Source: Alphaproteobacteria bacterium
GTDB lineage: Bacteria > Pseudomonadota > Alphaproteobacteria > Caulobacterales > Caulobacteraceae
Assembly (NCBI GenBank): GCA_018821435.1
Contig: JAHJME010000017.1
Span: 1 to 64,000 of the forward strand
DNA: 64,000 nt
Direction: 5' to 3'
This document shows, in pieces, positions 17,797-25,687 of the stretch; within the stretch, counting starts at the first letter, position 1, and each line of letters starts with the position of its first letter. The notes beneath the pieces are model-generated. The model was not told where the DNA came from. It saw nothing but the letters and a program-made list of their open reading frames with translations, and did not search any database. The position numbers were made by a program, and so were the translations under genes.

Positions 17797-20706
17797 ATGC
17801 GCGGTCCGAATTTCGCCCCCGCGACGTGGGAGCGAGAGGATGGGACGCGCCAGAACGAGGCTCGGTTGGTTCAGGATTTCTCCAGATCGCGGCGCACGCC
17901 GGCGGCGATGACGCTGCTGGTCGCGCTGCTGGCCAGCGCGGCGCTCCCCGTTCATGCCCAGGCGCCGGCGAAACCGGCGGCCCACCCGTCGCAGGATGAG
18001 GAGGAGGCCGAGGACACCGTCTCGGAGGTGGTGGTCACCGCCACCCGCGACCGCCCGCTACCGGGCGCCGTGGTGGGCGACATCAAGCCGGACATCCAGC
18101 TCAGCCCGGCCGAGATCCAATCGTATGGCGTGAGCTCGGTCGCCGACCTGCTGAACGAACTGTCGCCGCAGATCACCAGCAATCGCGGCCGCGGCGGCGA
18201 GGCGCCCGTCGTGCTGCTGAACGGCCGGCGCATCTCCGGCTTCGGCGAAATCCGCGACATCCCGACCGAGGCGATCGTCAGGGTCGACATCCTGCCGGAG
18301 GAAGCGGGGCTGGCCTATGGCTACACGGCCGACCAGCGGGTGGTGAACATCGTGCTGCGGCGGCGCTTCCGGGCGGTGACGACCGACGTGAGCGGCGGCG
18401 GCGCGACCCAGGGCGGCCAGGCCGCCGGCTCGGCCGAATTGAACCAGATCCAGATCCGCGGCGACAACCGCCTCAACCTGGTGCTGAAGGCCCAGGCCTC
18501 CTCGTCGATCACCGAGGACGAGCGCGACGTTGGCGGCGTCAGCGGCGGCCAGCCGTTCGACCTGACGGGCAACCTCACCGGCGCCGTGCGCGGCGGCGAT
18601 ATCGATCCGGCGTTGAGCGCGCTGGTGGGTCGGCCGGTGACGGTGGCGGGCCTGCCGGTCACGGCGCTGAACGGCCAGCCGCTGGCGCTGGGCGACCTGG
18701 CCGCCACGGCGGGCGTGGCGAACCTCAGCGACGTGGGACAGTTCCGGACGCTGACGCCGGAGACCCGGCAGGTGACCGGCAACGCGGTGCTGGCCCGCAC
18801 CCTGCCCGCCGGGTTCCGTGGCACGGTGACCGCCAACTTCAGCGCCAGCAGCAGCGAGGCGCTGCGCGGCCTGCCGGGCGCCAGCCTGACCGTGCCGGCC
18901 GACAATCCGTTCTCGCCGCTGGGGTCGGACGCCGTCCTCAACCGCTACGTCACCGGCTTCGGCCCGTTGCGCCAGACCACCGAGGGCTGGACCGGCGGGC
19001 TGGGCGGCTCGTTGAACAAGGACCTGGACAAGTGGCGGCTGTCGCTGACCGGGACCTATGATCATTCGACCTCGCTGACGCGCAGCGACGTCGGCGTCGA
19101 CATCTCGGCGCTCCAGCAGGCGGTGAATGGCGGCGCTTCGCCGTTCGCGCCGTGGCCGGGCACGCTGCTGGCCGAGCGCGGGCGCAACAAGGCCCAGTCG
19201 GTGAGCGATGGGTTCACCGTCCAGGGCGTGGCCAGCGGCCCGGCGTTCGACGCGCCCGCCGGCCCGGTCCGCACCTCGTTCAAGGTCGGCGAGGCGGCCA
19301 GCTGGCTGGCGTCCGACACCCTGCGCTCCGGCATCGAGCGCGACGCCGACCTGTCGCGCAACACGCTGAGCGCCCAGGGCAGCATCGATATCCCCCTGGC
19401 CAGCCGGAAGCGCGACGTGCTGCCGTTCCTGGGCGAGCTGTCGGTCAATGCGAACGCGGCGGTGAACGACCTGTCGGACTATGGCACGCTGACCACCGTG
19501 GGCTTCGGCGCCAACTGGCGGCCGGTCACCGGGGTCAGCCTGATCGTGTCGCACACCCGCGACGAGGGCGCGCCGACCATGGCCCAGCTGGGCGGGCCGC
19601 TGGTCACCACCGAGGCGGCGCGGGTGTTCGACTACGCCACCGGTCGGACGGTGGAGGTGCTGCGGCTGGACGGCGGCAACGCGGCGCTGACCGGCGACAC
19701 CCGCAACGTGACCAAGGTCGGGCTGACCTGGAAACCGTTCACGGCGCGGGACCTGACGCTGAGCGCCAACTACGTCAGCAGTCGGATCGACAACCCGATC
19801 TCCACCTTCCCGGCGGCCACGACCGAGATCGAGGCCGCCTTCCCCGACCGGTTCCTGCGGAACGCGGCGGGGGACCTGATCCAGATCGACTATCGGCCGG
19901 TGAATTTCGCGCGCTCGAAGGTCGAGGACCTGCGCTGGGGGATCAACTATTCGCGCCCGTTCGGACCGCAGCCCCCGCCCCGGCGGCCCGGTGGCGGCCC
20001 AAGGCCCGGCGGCGCGGGCCCGCCGGCGGGTGATCGTCCCGAAGGCGCGGCCCCCGACACGACGGCGCCCAGCGCGACGCCGGGCAGCGATCGTGCGGCC
20101 GACGACCGGACGCCGGGCCAGGGCGGCTTTGGCGATGGTCCTCGGTTTGGCGGCGGAGGCGGTCCCGGCGGTGGCGGTGGGCGCGGTGGCGGCGGCTTTG
20201 GCGGCGGGGCCGGCGCGGGCGGGCGGCTGCAGTTCGCGCTCTATCACACGATCCACTTCCAGGATGAGATCCTGGTCCGCGACGGCGGGCCGCTGCTGGA
20301 CCTGCTGCACGGCTCGGCGGCGGGGAACAACGGCGGCCAGCCGCGCAACGAGATCGAGGCCCAGGCCGGCGTCACCCGCAACGGCATGGGCGCGCGGATC
20401 AGCGCCCGGTGGCAGAGCGCCACGACGGTGGACGCGCCGGCCTCCTCGCCTACCGGCGACCTGCGTTTCGGCAGCCTGGCGACCATGGACCTGCGCCTGT
20501 TCGCCAACCTGGGCGCCAACCGCGAGTTGGTGGCCAAGCAGCCCTGGCTGCGCGGGTCGCGAGTGACGCTGTCGGTGACCAACCTGTTCGACCAGCGCCA
20601 GGACGTGCGCGACATGACCGGGGCCACGCCGGCCGGCTATCTGCGCGACGAGCTGGACCCCACGGGCCGGGTGGTGCGGCTGGGCTTTCGCAAGCTGTTC
20701 TTCTGA
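17797..20706 (+). CDS. TonB-dependent receptor with a Gly/Pro-rich low-complexity insertion
   Basis: Up to 969 residues from ATG 17797. The signal peptide (MTLLVALLASAALPVHAQ) begins at ATG 17908, so the shorter form is possible, though basic residues SRSRR just before it suit a longer n-region. A plug domain follows: SEVVVTATRD, VADLLNELSPQ, VVLLNGRRISGFGEI, VRVDILPEEAGLAYGY. The outer-membrane barrel ends RLGFRKLFF with the expected terminal aromatic. At about residues 725-810 there is an 85-residue insertion of Pro, Gly, Arg and Asp. It lies between two pairs of acyl-CoA dehydrogenase genes and probably imports their substrate or precursor. Confidence 0.85.
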   Translation: MRGPNFAPATWEREDGTRQNEARLVQDFSRSRRTPAAMTLLVALLASAALPVHAQAPAKPAAHPSQDEEEAEDTVSEVVVTATRDRPLPGAVVGDIKPDIQLSPAEIQSYGVSSVADLLNELSPQITSNRGRGGEAPVVLLNGRRISGFGEIRDIPTEAIVRVDILPEEAGLAYGYTADQRVVNIVLRRRFRAVTTDVSGGGATQGGQAAGSAELNQIQIRGDNRLNLVLKAQASSSITEDERDVGGVSGGQPFDLTGNLTGAVRGGDIDPALSALVGRPVTVAGLPVTALNGQPLALGDLAATAGVANLSDVGQFRTLTPETRQVTGNAVLARTLPAGFRGTVTANFSASSSEALRGLPGASLTVPADNPFSPLGSDAVLNRYVTGFGPLRQTTEGWTGGLGGSLNKDLDKWRLSLTGTYDHSTSLTRSDVGVDISALQQAVNGGASPFAPWPGTLLAERGRNKAQSVSDGFTVQGVASGPAFDAPAGPVRTSFKVGEAASWLASDTLRSGIERDADLSRNTLSAQGSIDIPLASRKRDVLPFLGELSVNANAAVNDLSDYGTLTTVGFGANWRPVTGVSLIVSHTRDEGAPTMAQLGGPLVTTEAARVFDYATGRTVEVLRLDGGNAALTGDTRNVTKVGLTWKPFTARDLTLSANYVSSRIDNPISTFPAATTEIEAAFPDRFLRNAAGDLIQIDYRPVNFARSKVEDLRWGINYSRPFGPQPPPRRPGGGPRPGGAGPPAGDRPEGAAPDTTAPSATPGSDRAADDRTPGQGGFGDGPRFGGGGGPGGGGGRGGGGFGGGAGAGGRLQFALYHTIHFQDEILVRDGGPLLDLLHGSAAGNNGGQPRNEIEAQAGVTRNGMGARISARWQSATTVDAPASSPTGDLRFGSLATMDLRLFANLGANRELVAKQPWLRGSRVTLSVTNLFDQRQDVRDMTGATPAGYLRDELDPTGRVVRLGFRKLFF

Positions 20707-20779
20707 GGCGTTTCGACAGACTCCAAGCCGCCCAAGACCGGTGCTACAGTCGAAAAAACGGTATCGTAGGGAGGATATG

Positions 20780-21982
20780 ATGGCGGACTTCGGTGGCTCC
20801 GATCTCGACGCCTTTCGGACCGAGGCGCGGACCTGGCTGGAGGCCAACTACCCCCCGTCTCTGCGCGACGACCCGGAGGCCGGGCAGCGTATGATGATGG
20901 GCGGGGTGACGCCCAAGGGCGATCATCTGGTCTGGAAGCAGCGGATGGCCGAGAAGGGCTGGGGCACGCCCACCTGGCCGAAGCAGTACGGCGCGGGCGG
21001 GCTGACGGCCGCCGAGGCGCGGGTGCTGACCCAGGAGATGGACCGGATCGGGGCCTATAACCCGATGGTCGGCATGGGCCTGTCGATGTTCGGCCCCACC
21101 CTGCTGGAATACGGCACCGAAGAGCAGAAGCAGCGGCACATCCCGCCGATCGTGCGCGGCGAGCTGCGCTGGTGCCAAGGGTATTCGGAGCCCGGCGCGG
21201 GGTCTGACCTGGCCAGCCTGACAACAAAGTGCGAGGACGCCGGAGATCACTGGAAGATCAACGGCAGTAAGATCTGGACCAGCGGCGCGCAATACGCGGA
21301 CTGGTGCTTCTGTCTTGTCAGAACAGATACCACGCGGAAGCACGAAGGCATAAGTTTTGTTCTGATCGACATGCATCAGCCGGGGGTCGAGACGCGGCCG
21401 ATCAAGCTGATCGCCGGCTCGTCGCCGTTCTGCGAGACCTTCTTCACCGACGCGCGGGCGGAGAAAGACGACATGCTGGGTCCGCTGAACGGCGGCTGGA
21501 CGGTGGGCAAGCGGCTGCTGCAGCACGAGCGCTCGGGCCAGGGCGGCGGGCGGATGACCGGCGGCGCCAGCGTGGCCGAGATCGCCAAGACCTACGTCGG
21601 CGTCGACGACCAGGGCCGGATCGCCGACAGCGACCTGCGCACCCGGGTCACGCAAAACATGATGGACGCCCGCGCCCACGCCTTGACGCTGGAGCGGGCG
21701 CGGCTGGAATCGAAGGGGAATGTGAACCCCTCGGCCGCCACCTCGATCATGAAGAACTCGGGCACCTGGATCGGCCAGACGCGGGCCGAGCTGTTGCTGG
21801 AGATCATGGGCCACCAGGGCCTGGGCTGGTCGGGCGACGACTTCGCCAGGGACGAGATCGAGGCCGTGCGCACCTGGCTGAGCGGGAAGGCCTGGACGAT
21901 CTTCGGCGGCAGCCAGGAGGTTCAGTCGAACATCGTCAGCAAGCGGATTCTGGGACTGCCGGACACGACGCAGGCGAGCTAA
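20780..21982 (+). CDS. acyl-CoA dehydrogenase (MADFG group, IFGGSQE subtype) 3
   Basis: 400 residues. Tandem ATG codons stand at 20777 and 20780; the second is chosen because it gives the same MADFGG start as the paralogues and better spacing from AGGGAGG (20768-20774). Motifs: WPKQYGAGGLTAAEA, WCQGYSEPGAGSDLASL, CFCLVRTDTTRKHEGISF and a C-terminal TIFGGSQEVQSNIVSKRILG. The C-terminal signature differs from the first two enzymes (IFGGSQE instead of IEGGTSE). Codons in 21319-21365 are unusually AT-rich. It is followed by an intergenic palindromic repeat. Confidence 0.9.
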   Translation: MADFGGSDLDAFRTEARTWLEANYPPSLRDDPEAGQRMMMGGVTPKGDHLVWKQRMAEKGWGTPTWPKQYGAGGLTAAEARVLTQEMDRIGAYNPMVGMGLSMFGPTLLEYGTEEQKQRHIPPIVRGELRWCQGYSEPGAGSDLASLTTKCEDAGDHWKINGSKIWTSGAQYADWCFCLVRTDTTRKHEGISFVLIDMHQPGVETRPIKLIAGSSPFCETFFTDARAEKDDMLGPLNGGWTVGKRLLQHERSGQGGGRMTGGASVAEIAKTYVGVDDQGRIADSDLRTRVTQNMMDARAHALTLERARLESKGNVNPSAATSIMKNSGTWIGQTRAELLLEIMGHQGLGWSGDDFARDEIEAVRTWLSGKAWTIFGGSQEVQSNIVSKRILGLPDTTQAS

Positions 21983-21997
21983 GCTATCCCTCTCGGG

Positions 21998-22097
21998 CGT
22001 CATCCCCCGACTTGATCGGGGGACCCAAGCCGAACGGCAATTTCGGCCACGCCGCTTGGGTCCCCCGGATCGACCTTCGGTCGACCGTGGGATGACG
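21998..22097. repeat. intergenic palindromic element (CGTCATCCC...GGGATGACG)
   Basis: A 100-bp element in the 147-bp gap between two acyl-CoA dehydrogenase genes. Its ends CGTCATCCC and GGGATGACG are inverted repeats, and internal arms CGGGGGACCCAAGC and GCTTGGGTCCCCCG pair as well. This layout is typical of dispersed intergenic repeats of alphaproteobacteria. It would fold in the transcript between the two genes and may attenuate or stabilise it. Confidence 0.75.
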
Positions 22098-22129
22098 ACT
22101 TAGGTATTGAATTAAAAGGATCATTGAGA

Positions 22130-23338
22130 ATGGCTGATTTTGGCGGGACGGATCTGGACACGTTCCGGAAGGAAGTCCGCGAGTGGGTCGAGGCGAATTT
22201 CCCCGCTTCGCTCAAGGGCAAGCCCAACCCGATGGCGCGGGAGGAGCGCGGCTCCGAGCCCAGCGCCGACCAGGAGGCCTGGCGCAAGGCGGTGGGCGCC
22301 AAGGGATGGGGCACGCCCACCTGGCCCAAGGAATATGGCGGCGGCGGGCTGTCGGGCGCCGAGGCGCGGATCGTCCAGGGCGAGATCGCCCGGGCCGGCG
22401 CCTACAACCCGATCGGCGGCATGGGCGTGATGATGTTCGGCCCGACGCTGCTGGAATACGGCACCGACGCGCAGAAGCAGGAGCACATCCCGCCGATCTG
22501 CCGCGGCGAGATCGCCTGGTGCCAGGGCTTCAGCGAGCCCGGCGCGGGGTCGGACCTGGCGGCTCTTTCGACTAAAGCCGAAGATAAAGGCGACCATTTC
22601 GAAATAAACGGCTCGAAGATCTGGACGAGCGGCGCGCAATGGGCCGACTGGTGTTTCTGTCTCGTTCGGACGGATACTTCGAAGAAGCACGAAGGTATTT
22701 CCTTTGTACTCTTCACGATGCACCAGCCGGGCGTGGAAGTTCGGCCGATCCCGCTGATCGCCGGCAGCTCGCCCTTCTGCGAGACCTTCTTCACCAATGC
22801 CCGCGCCGAGAAGAAGGACCTGGTGGGTCCGCTGAACGGCGGCTGGACCATCGCCAAGCGGCTGCTTCAGCATGAGCGTTCGGGCCTGACGGGCGCCGGC
22901 GGCGGCCTGGGCTCGGGCGGCAAGCCGATCGAGGTGCTGGCCAAGGAATATGTGGGCCTGGACGACGCCGGCCGGCTGGCCGACAGCGACCTGCGCACCC
23001 GCCTGGTGACCAACGCCATGAACATGCGCGCCTTCCAGCAGACGGCCGTGCGCGCCATGGTCGAGGCCAAGGGCAACGCCAGCCCCTCCTCCGCCACCTC
23101 GATCATGAAGAACGCCGGCACCCAGCTGATCCAGGAGCGTCACGAGATGGCGCTGGAGATCATGGGCCACCAGGGCCTGGGCTGGGACGGCGACGACTTC
23201 AGCGCCGACGAACTGGCGGCCGTGCGCGGCTGGCTGTTCGGCAAGGCGTTCACGATCTTCGGCGGCAGCCAGGAAGTTCAGTCGAACATCGTGTCGAAGC
23301 GGATCCTGGGGTTGCCTGACCTTACGCAAGCGAAGTGA
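22130..23338 (+). CDS. acyl-CoA dehydrogenase (MADFG group, IFGGSQE subtype) 4
   Basis: 402 residues from ATG 22130 (AAAAGGA about seven bases upstream). Begins MADFGGTDLDTF; motifs WPKEYGGGGLSGAEA, WCQGFSEPGAGSDLAAL, NGSKIWTSGAQWADWCFC, FFTNARAEKKDLVGPLNGG and TIFGGSQEVQSNIVSKRILG. It is closest to the dehydrogenase at 20780, with which it shares the C-terminal subtype. Codons in 22566-22715 are locally AT-rich. The fifth dehydrogenase of the cluster starts 74 bp downstream. Confidence 0.9.
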   Translation: MADFGGTDLDTFRKEVREWVEANFPASLKGKPNPMAREERGSEPSADQEAWRKAVGAKGWGTPTWPKEYGGGGLSGAEARIVQGEIARAGAYNPIGGMGVMMFGPTLLEYGTDAQKQEHIPPICRGEIAWCQGFSEPGAGSDLAALSTKAEDKGDHFEINGSKIWTSGAQWADWCFCLVRTDTSKKHEGISFVLFTMHQPGVEVRPIPLIAGSSPFCETFFTNARAEKKDLVGPLNGGWTIAKRLLQHERSGLTGAGGGLGSGGKPIEVLAKEYVGLDDAGRLADSDLRTRLVTNAMNMRAFQQTAVRAMVEAKGNASPSSATSIMKNAGTQLIQERHEMALEIMGHQGLGWDGDDFSADELAAVRGWLFGKAFTIFGGSQEVQSNIVSKRILGLPDLTQAK

Positions 23339-23412
23339 GAGTGCGGGCCACACGCGCCCGCGCCCAACCGATCATTTGAACTCGAACGAATTTTACGAAG
23401 GAACACAACAAC

Positions 23413-24501
23413 ATGGCCGTTCTTACCGAAGAACAGAGCATGCTGCGCGACGCGGCGAAGAGCTGGGTGCAGGAAAAGTCCCCCGTCACCGCCTTCCGCA
23501 AGATGCGCGATAGCGGCGCGGAGCTGGGCTACGACGTGGCCGCCTGGAACGAGATGGCCGAGATGGGCTGGGCCGGCGTGATCGTGCCGGAAGAATATGG
23601 CGGTTCGGACTTCGGCTACCTCTCGCTGGGTCTGGTCCTGGAAGAGCTGGGCCGCACCCTGACCGCCTCGCCGCTGCTGGCGTCGGGTCTGGCCGGCGCC
23701 TCGGCGCTGATCCTGGGCGGCTCGGACGAGCAGAAGCAGGCGTGGCTGCCCAAGATCGCGGACGGCTCCGCGGTCGTGGCCCTGGCCGTCGACGAGGGCC
23801 CGCACCACCGGCCGGAAAAGGTCGAGGCCACGGTCTCGGGCGGCAAGCTCTCGGGCAAGAAGGTGTTCGTGCTGGAAGGCATGGCCGCCGACGTGTTCGT
23901 CGTCTCCGCCACCGAGGGCGGCAAGGTCGAGCTCTATCTGGTGAAGGCGGACGACGCCGGCGTGACCCGCACCAAGCTGTCGCTGGCCGACAGCCGCGGC
24001 GCGGCCAATGTCGTGTTCAACGGCGCGGCGGCCGAGAAGCTGACCGGCGGCGCGGCCCTGTTGGACAAGGTGCTGGATCGCGCCCGCGCCGGCCTCTCGG
24101 CGGAAATGCTGGGCGCCGCGCTACAGGCCTTCGAGATCACGCTGGACTACCTGAAGACCCGCGTGCAGTTCGGCCAGGTCATCGGCAGCTTCCAGGCCCT
24201 GCAGCACCGCGCGGCCAAGATGTTCACCGAGCTGGAGCTGTCGCGCTCGGCGGTGGAAGCCGCGCTCAGCGCCATCGACAACGACGCGCCGGACACGGCG
24301 GAGCTGGTGTCGCTGGCCAAGGCGAAGATGGGCGACACGTTCCACCTGGTGTCCAACGAGATGGTCCAGATGCATGGCGGGATCGGCATGACCGATGCGC
24401 ACGATGCGGGCTTCTACCTGAAGCGCGCGCGGGCGGCGGAAGCGGCGTTCGGGAACCAGGCGTTCCACCGCGATCGCTACGCGAAGATCCAGGGGTACTA
24501 G
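23413..24501 (+). CDS. acyl-CoA dehydrogenase, short partner-type subunit
   Basis: 362 residues, distinctly different from the four MADFG paralogues. It starts MAVLTEEQSMLRDAAKSW, has VIVPEEYGGSDFGYLSLGLV, a middle domain with GKKVFVLEGM, and the C-terminal VQMHGGIGMTDAHDAGFYLKRARAAEA. It lacks the terminal EGG/GG-T-S-E loop and ends HRDRYAKIQGY. Such shorter subunits pair with longer ones as alpha2beta2 complexes in bacterial steroid side-chain degradation; that this one does so is an inference. A strong intrinsic terminator follows, closing the cluster. Confidence 0.88.
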   Translation: MAVLTEEQSMLRDAAKSWVQEKSPVTAFRKMRDSGAELGYDVAAWNEMAEMGWAGVIVPEEYGGSDFGYLSLGLVLEELGRTLTASPLLASGLAGASALILGGSDEQKQAWLPKIADGSAVVALAVDEGPHHRPEKVEATVSGGKLSGKKVFVLEGMAADVFVVSATEGGKVELYLVKADDAGVTRTKLSLADSRGAANVVFNGAAAEKLTGGAALLDKVLDRARAGLSAEMLGAALQAFEITLDYLKTRVQFGQVIGSFQALQHRAAKMFTELELSRSAVEAALSAIDNDAPDTAELVSLAKAKMGDTFHLVSNEMVQMHGGIGMTDAHDAGFYLKRARAAEAAFGNQAFHRDRYAKIQGY

Positions 24502-24535
24502 GCTGGGCTGATCGGCCTAGGTTGAGATTGGGGAG

Positions 24536-24567
24536 CCCCGCTGGCGCGAGCCGGCGGGGTTTTTCTT
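24536..24567 (+). terminator. intrinsic terminator after the acyl-CoA dehydrogenase cluster
   Basis: Stem CCCCGCTGGC, loop GCGA, stem GCCGGCGGGG (one wobble pair), then TTTTTCTTT. It lies 35 bp after the stop at 24501 and ends the plus-strand block. Confidence 0.9.
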
Positions 24568-24639
24568 TGAGGCTTCGACATGGACGCCAGGCGCGCTGGG
24601 CCACTGGACGAATAGCGATCACGACCTCAAAGCTAGGCC

Positions 24640-25032
24640 GTGACGATCTTTCTTCGCTTCGTTGTAGACATGCTCGATCCGGACTCCGGCCGCCGGCAGG
24701 GGCTTTTTCAAGCGGCGGCGATGCTCGCAAGCGCGCACGCGTTCTCAGCGCACGAGCGAACAGAATATGAGGAGGTAAGGCGCTGGTTCGCCGAAAACCT
24801 AGAAAAGCCTGAGCGGCTCGCCGTGTCATCACGCCCCCACGCGAAGGCTCAGGCCATCGGCTGGTTCAAGGACACGAGCGCCACCCACATCGCCAATATG
24901 CGGCGCTTCCAGCATTTGCTTGAGGCGCATGACATCGCCGTGTCCGTACTGCGCACCAACCGGCCCGGCTATGTGGTCTATGAGGACGAATTCCAGGTGG
25001 CCGCCCATCCGTTCGCGAACACTCCTAGTTAG
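24640..25032 (+). CDS. hypothetical protein, 130 aa
   Basis: Starts at GTG 24640 (MTIFLRFVVDMLDPDSGRRQ). Soluble, no signal peptide or membrane helix, mixed alpha/beta. It contains a well-defined hydrophobic/charged pattern (RQGLFQAAAMLASAHAF, WFKDTSATHIANMRRFQ, GYVVYEDEFQVAAHPF), which suggests a folded conserved protein, but I cannot name the family. Its codon use is less GC-biased than that of the neighbours, consistent with an acquired gene. It stands alone between the terminator at 24536 and a large palindrome. Confidence 0.6.
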   Translation: MTIFLRFVVDMLDPDSGRRQGLFQAAAMLASAHAFSAHERTEYEEVRRWFAENLEKPERLAVSSRPHAKAQAIGWFKDTSATHIANMRRFQHLLEAHDIAVSVLRTNRPGYVVYEDEFQVAAHPFANTPS

Positions 25033-25062
25033 GTGGAAGTTCGTGAGCCCCACCGCTCGTGT

Positions 25063-25202
25063 CCTTAAGTCCATGGCCAGAGTTTGCCTGCCGGACCAGG
25101 CGTCTCAAGGACGGCCCGTAGGGCCGCCGCGGGGCGGCGCGCCGGAGGCGCGTCCTTGACACGCCTGGTCCGGCAGGCTCGCAATCCACCATGGATTTAA
25201 GG
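25063..25202. repeat. 140-bp long palindrome (cruciform-forming element)
   Basis: Outer arms CCTTAAGTCCATGG (25063-25076) and CCATGGATTTAAGG (25189-25202) pair with one mismatch. Inner arms 25086-25113 and 25151-25178 are 28 bp each and match at 27 positions (GCCTGCCGGACCAGGCGT outermost). The centre is GC-rich with further short inverted repeats. It lies between two unrecognised genes of a small islet. It could be a MITE-like remnant, a site for a recombinase or a bidirectional transcription barrier. Confidence 0.85.
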
Positions 25203-25242
25203 GTGGGAGGCATCCTGAAGGATTCTCCCGGGGAGAACCTGC

Positions 25243-25644
25243 ATGCTGTTCACGGAAGCCTTTCGCGCGCTCGGCTATGAACTCTTGGCGCCTCGCACGG
25301 ACTGGAGCGCCGACAGTGCCAGCGGCGTCTGTCTTTCGCTTTGGGCGAAGGAAATCAAATACAGCGGGGGCGTCTGCACGTTCGATACCCGTCGTGATGC
25401 CCAGCCGATCGGCACTTGGAACAGGAAGCCAGGCTTCAAGCGTCGCTTCGAACATCTCGTGCGAGCCGTCGAGGAGTTCGACAGTGCAGTCGATGCGATT
25501 GTCGTTAGCGGAACTCCAGGGGGCAGCTACGAAGATGCCACGCCGTGGCGTCCCGAGGAGCGCAAAGGCATGAAGTGGTTCGTGACGGCTCTTGACCGAG
25601 AGAGCGGTCAGTTCGCAGCGGAAACTCGACAGGTTGGCGTGTAG
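25243..25644 (+). CDS. hypothetical protein, 133 aa
   Basis: ATG 25243 is preceded by GGGGAGAA. The protein (MLFTEAFRALGYELLAPRTD...) is soluble, with CLSLWAKEIKYSGGVCTFDT and a C-terminal KGMKWFVTALDRESGQF. No family is recognised. GC content is lower than in neighbouring genes. It lies 40 bp right of the long palindrome and 43 bp left of the frameshifted HTH gene, within a probable accessory islet. Confidence 0.6.
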   Translation: MLFTEAFRALGYELLAPRTDWSADSASGVCLSLWAKEIKYSGGVCTFDTRRDAQPIGTWNRKPGFKRRFEHLVRAVEEFDSAVDAIVVSGTPGGSYEDATPWRPEERKGMKWFVTALDRESGQFAAETRQVGV

Positions 25645-25687
25645 CGTCACATCCGATCCTGACGCACCTAGCGTCCACACTCCCGCC

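Noticed and set aside
15321..23338. Loss of the catalytic glutamate in the dehydrogenases with IFGGSQE
   Set aside because: The alignment of this loop with MCAD is ambiguous by one position, and in several active bacterial subfamilies the base lies elsewhere, so inactivity cannot be claimed.
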